This document shows, in pieces, positions 61,149-64,000 of a DNA stretch of 64,000 nt. Within the stretch, counting starts at the first letter, position 1, and each line of letters opens with the position of its first letter. The stretch is taken from NCBI GenBank assembly GCA_013399855.1, contig VXAY01004337.1:1506298-1570297 (forward strand). Direction: 5' to 3'. The stretch comes from Oxyruncus cristatus. Lineage: Eukaryota > Chordata > Aves > Passeriformes > Cotingidae. The notes under the pieces are model-generated. The model ran no database searches, was not told where the DNA came from, and saw nothing but the letters and a program-made list of their open reading frames with translations. Both the position numbers and the translations under genes were made by a program.

Positions 61149-61545
61149 ATCATAGAATCATAGAACATTTTGGGTTGTGAGGCACCTTAAAGGTCATTTA
61201 GGCCAACCTCCTGCAATGAGCAGAGACATCTTCAATTAGATCAGGTTGCTCAGAGCCCCATCCAGCCTGACCTTGAGTGTTGCAGAAATGCAGCATCTCC
61301 CATCTCTCTGGATAACCTGTTCCAGTGTTTCACCACCCTCATTGTAAAAAATGTCTTTCTTATATCTAGTCTGAATCTACCCTCCCTCAGTTTAAAACTG
61401 TAATCCCTTTTCCTATCACTACATGTCTCAAAAGACTGTTCTCATCTTTAGTATAAGCATGCTTTCAGTATTGAAAAGCTTCAAGGAGCTGCCTTCTCCA
61501 CAACTCCACGTCTCTCAGTCTTTCCTCATAATTGTTTGTAGAAAG
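61149..61545 (-). mobile_element. CR1 LINE 3' fragment
   Basis: It starts with the antisense CR1 3' terminal repeat 'atcatagaatcatagaacatt', then 'aggccaacctcctgcaatgag', 'cagcctgaccttgagtgt', and ends near 'cagtctttcctcataattg'. Relatively well preserved at the 3' end. Confidence 0.88.
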
Positions 61546-61981
61546 CATTCTGAGATGCGGCAAAATAAAGCTGTAACATAGACCCTTGCTCTGCAGGGCT
61601 TACTGTTTAAATAGAAATGTGGAAGAAAGTTTGGAGGAAGACTTGTAGTGAAAGCTGAGTAGTTGCATTTTTCCCTTCTAGCATTTAAGACCACTCTGTT
61701 AATGCTCAGCCTCTTGCACTTCATTCCTTGCAGAATAAGACCGTCACAGATATATGCTATGTCTCAGCTTAAGCTTAAGCTCCAGTACTACATTTTAGTT
61801 CCAAAAGTTTCTACAGCGCACTCACTGCTCTTACAAATGGAAGGAAAGTCAATAAACAAACAAAGGACATTTTGACTGCACTGTACATTCTTACTTGTTC
61901 TCTCAGGCATTTATTCAAAGTGCCTGTCCATTTTCAATAGATTTCCAGCTGCTAAATAAATTATTACTTTTGCCGTTGTAA

Positions 61982-62002
61982 TTTTTTTTTTTTTTTTTTT
62001 TT
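61982..62002. repeat. Poly-T tract (21 bases)
   Basis: An uninterrupted T run in intergenic DNA. No retrogene body was recognised beside it. Confidence 0.9.
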
Positions 62003-63064
62003 ATAACTGTGCTTTTTCACAGTACATTAGTGTGAGACAAAAATAACAGACATTTGCCACAAGCTATTCTTTGGCCATTGGAAAAAATGTCTATTTGCAT
62101 AATAGATACTGCATATCTCTATAAATGGAGAGAAAAAGCTTTAAAGAAAGGTCACAAAAATTGGTCTTCTCATCACTTGTTCAAAATTAAAAATATGACA
62201 GCAAAACCTCAACTCTTCAGGCATAGCACTGTATATGATTCTCTTATTAATTATCTTCAGACTATGATTAGCTTTCTCATGTTTAATACTGGTACATTTG
62301 ATTAATTTCAGTGGGATTATAGTTCTGATTCACCAAGTGCTACCATTTGAACAGTCACATTGAAGTTTTTAGCAGGTGTAGGCCACTTGTATTCCTGGGT
62401 TTTGATCCACTGCTTGGACAAGCCATGCTTTGCTCAAGACACCAGTATGTGCCTGCTTCACAAAGTCAGCTTTTCTCCTCATTTATATCTGTGAAATGTC
62501 TACTTTGCCATAGCCTCTGTTGAGACACCTAATGCATCAGCCAGTGCCTCACTGTATTCCCTGCCCTAGCTGCACTTCTGTTCCCCCAATTCAATCAGTT
62601 GTATATGACACTGCATGATCAGCTCTCAGAGTCCTTTTATTGTAATAGATAACATACCCCAATTTCAAGTGTGCAGAGATTTGAAAATAAAGTAATTTAA
62701 TTGCTTGAGTTACTATACTGTACTTGAGCTTAAGAGCATACTTCTGCCAAGTACTTCTGTCAAAATGCAAAATTTTGTCATGCCACACCTATTTTTGTTC
62801 TAACAGAAATAGAACCAAGATGCAGTGAATTAATGACGACACAGTAAAGCCTTCAGACTTAATTTTTTTTTTTTTAATAGAGGCAATGTATTGTTATACT
62901 ATAATTATACTAAGTACAGTTGTTCACTGCACTTTGGAAGAGCATCCTGAGATACAGTGTGTTGAAAACATGACTTCTTTTTTATCCTGTGTTTTTTAAA
63001 AGGTTAAGAAATTACTCCTCATTATTTTTAATCAAATTTTTATTTAGTATTGAATAAATCTCTA

Positions 63065-63755
63065 AGCTGAACAAGCCCAACTCTCTCAACCTGTCTTCAT
63101 AGGAGAGGTGTTCCAGCCCTCTCATCATCTTCCTGGTCCTCCTCTGGACTCATTCCAACAGGTCCATGTCCTTCTTATGTTGTGGGCCCCAGAGCTGGAT
63201 GCAGTACTCCAGGTGGCATCTCATGGTAGTGGAGAAGAGGAGGGCAATCACCACCCTTGACCTGCTAGCCACACTGCTTTCGATGCAGCCCAGGACACAT
63301 TTGGCCTTATGGGCTCCAAGCACACATTGTCAGGTCATGTTGAGTTTCTTGTCCACCAATACGTGTAAGTCGTTCTTCTTGGGGCTCCTCTCAGTGCATT
63401 CTTTGCCCAGCCCGTACCCACGTTTAGGATTGCCCTGACCCAGGTGCAGGACCTTGCACTTGGCCTTGTCGAACTTCATGAGGTTCGCACAGGCCCATCT
63501 TACCCGTGAAGGTCCCTCTGGATGGCATCCCTTCCCTCCAGCGTGTCAACTACAACACACGGGTTGGTATCATCAGCAAACTTGGTGTGGGTGCACTCAA
63601 TCCTATGTCACTGACTTAGATGTTAAACAGTGCCTGTTACAGTACTGACCCCTGACAGGTCCCTCGTCACTGGTCTCATCACTGGACATCAAGCCATTGA
63701 CCACACCTCTTTGAGTGTCACCATCCATCCAATGAGTGGTCCATCCATCAAGAGT
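63065..63755 (-). mobile_element. CR1 LINE fragment (reverse-transcriptase part)
   Basis: Antisense CR1 from 'aagcccaactctctcaacctgtcttcatagg' through 'gagctggatgcagtactccagg', 'ggtgcaggaccttgcacttgg' and 'tcatcagcaaacttggtg' to about 63755. It lacks the 3' terminal part seen in the other copies, so it is truncated at both ends here. Confidence 0.85.
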
Positions 63756-64000
63756 TCAGCAACATTAGAGCATATTTTCTTTTCTGAAAGACCTGTTGCC
63801 ATTTATCTTTCTGACCTTTTTTCTTCCAGCTTAGTTCTGTTTTTCTGAAGTCTTCTTTTACCATTGCAACCAACTTGGACTGTGTGGTTAAACAGTATCT
63901 GTTGAAGACTGAACTGAGAGTCCACTTTCTCCTAATCTGTGTTTTTTCTAATTCTGTACCTGGAACTATCAGAGTAGCTGCAAGATGATTATTCCTTTTT

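Noticed and set aside
54451..64000. Search for TMEM117 first exons (human neighbour of TWF1)
   Set aside because: No open frame resembling its conserved N-terminal membrane region was seen; the gene probably starts beyond the window.
1..64000. CRISPR arrays, bacterial operons, tRNA or rRNA genes
   Set aside because: No regularly spaced repeats, tRNA-like cloverleaf or rRNA similarity was noticed; the window is eukaryotic gene and transposon sequence.

Overview
The window is vertebrate nuclear DNA and almost certainly avian. It carries many CR1 LINE fragments, some with readable reverse-transcriptase remnants, avian-type endogenous retroviral LTRs, short introns and CpG-rich promoters. The tetrapod gene block PUS7L - IRAK4 - TWF1 is intact. 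All gene models below were built by hand from the sequence, using reading frame, GT/AG boundaries, phase continuity and remembered family sequence. No search was run, so the species is not identified.

Layout: (1) 1-7.5 kb is intergenic. It contains a CR1 copy (about 4163-6850, minus strand) broken by two separate LTR insertions. (2) 7558-17453, minus strand: PUS7L, 8 coding exons, 695 aa, complete. (3) 17454-18339: a shared CpG-rich head-to-head promoter with a perfect TGACGTCA element and one assembly gap. (4) 18340-30136, plus strand: IRAK4, 11 coding exons, 464 aa, complete, with a 3' UTR to about 31.56 kb. (5) About 31.56-34.0 kb: a tail-to-tail interval with a probable LTR. (6) 37009-54140, minus strand: TWF1, 9 coding exons, 350 aa, complete, with a probable 3-kb 3' UTR. 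Its GC-rich first-exon region contains a second assembly gap. (7) 54.3-64 kb: intergenic, with several CR1 remnants and no recognisable gene.

The three genes do not form a pathway. PUS7L is a TruD-family pseudouridine synthase, IRAK4 is the first kinase of the Toll/IL-1 receptor Myddosome, and TWF1 is an actin-monomer and capping-protein regulator. PUS7L and IRAK4 share a divergent promoter and may be co-transcribed.

I found no evidence of a previously undescribed system. The observations most worth checking are a Glu at the IRAK4 activation-loop position that is Ser346 in human, a GC-AG intron in TWF1, a 13-bp hairpin just inside a TWF1 5' splice site, a (TG)11 run in the 117-bp last IRAK4 intron, nested transposon insertions, and a scaffold gap whose two edges carry the same 14 bases.
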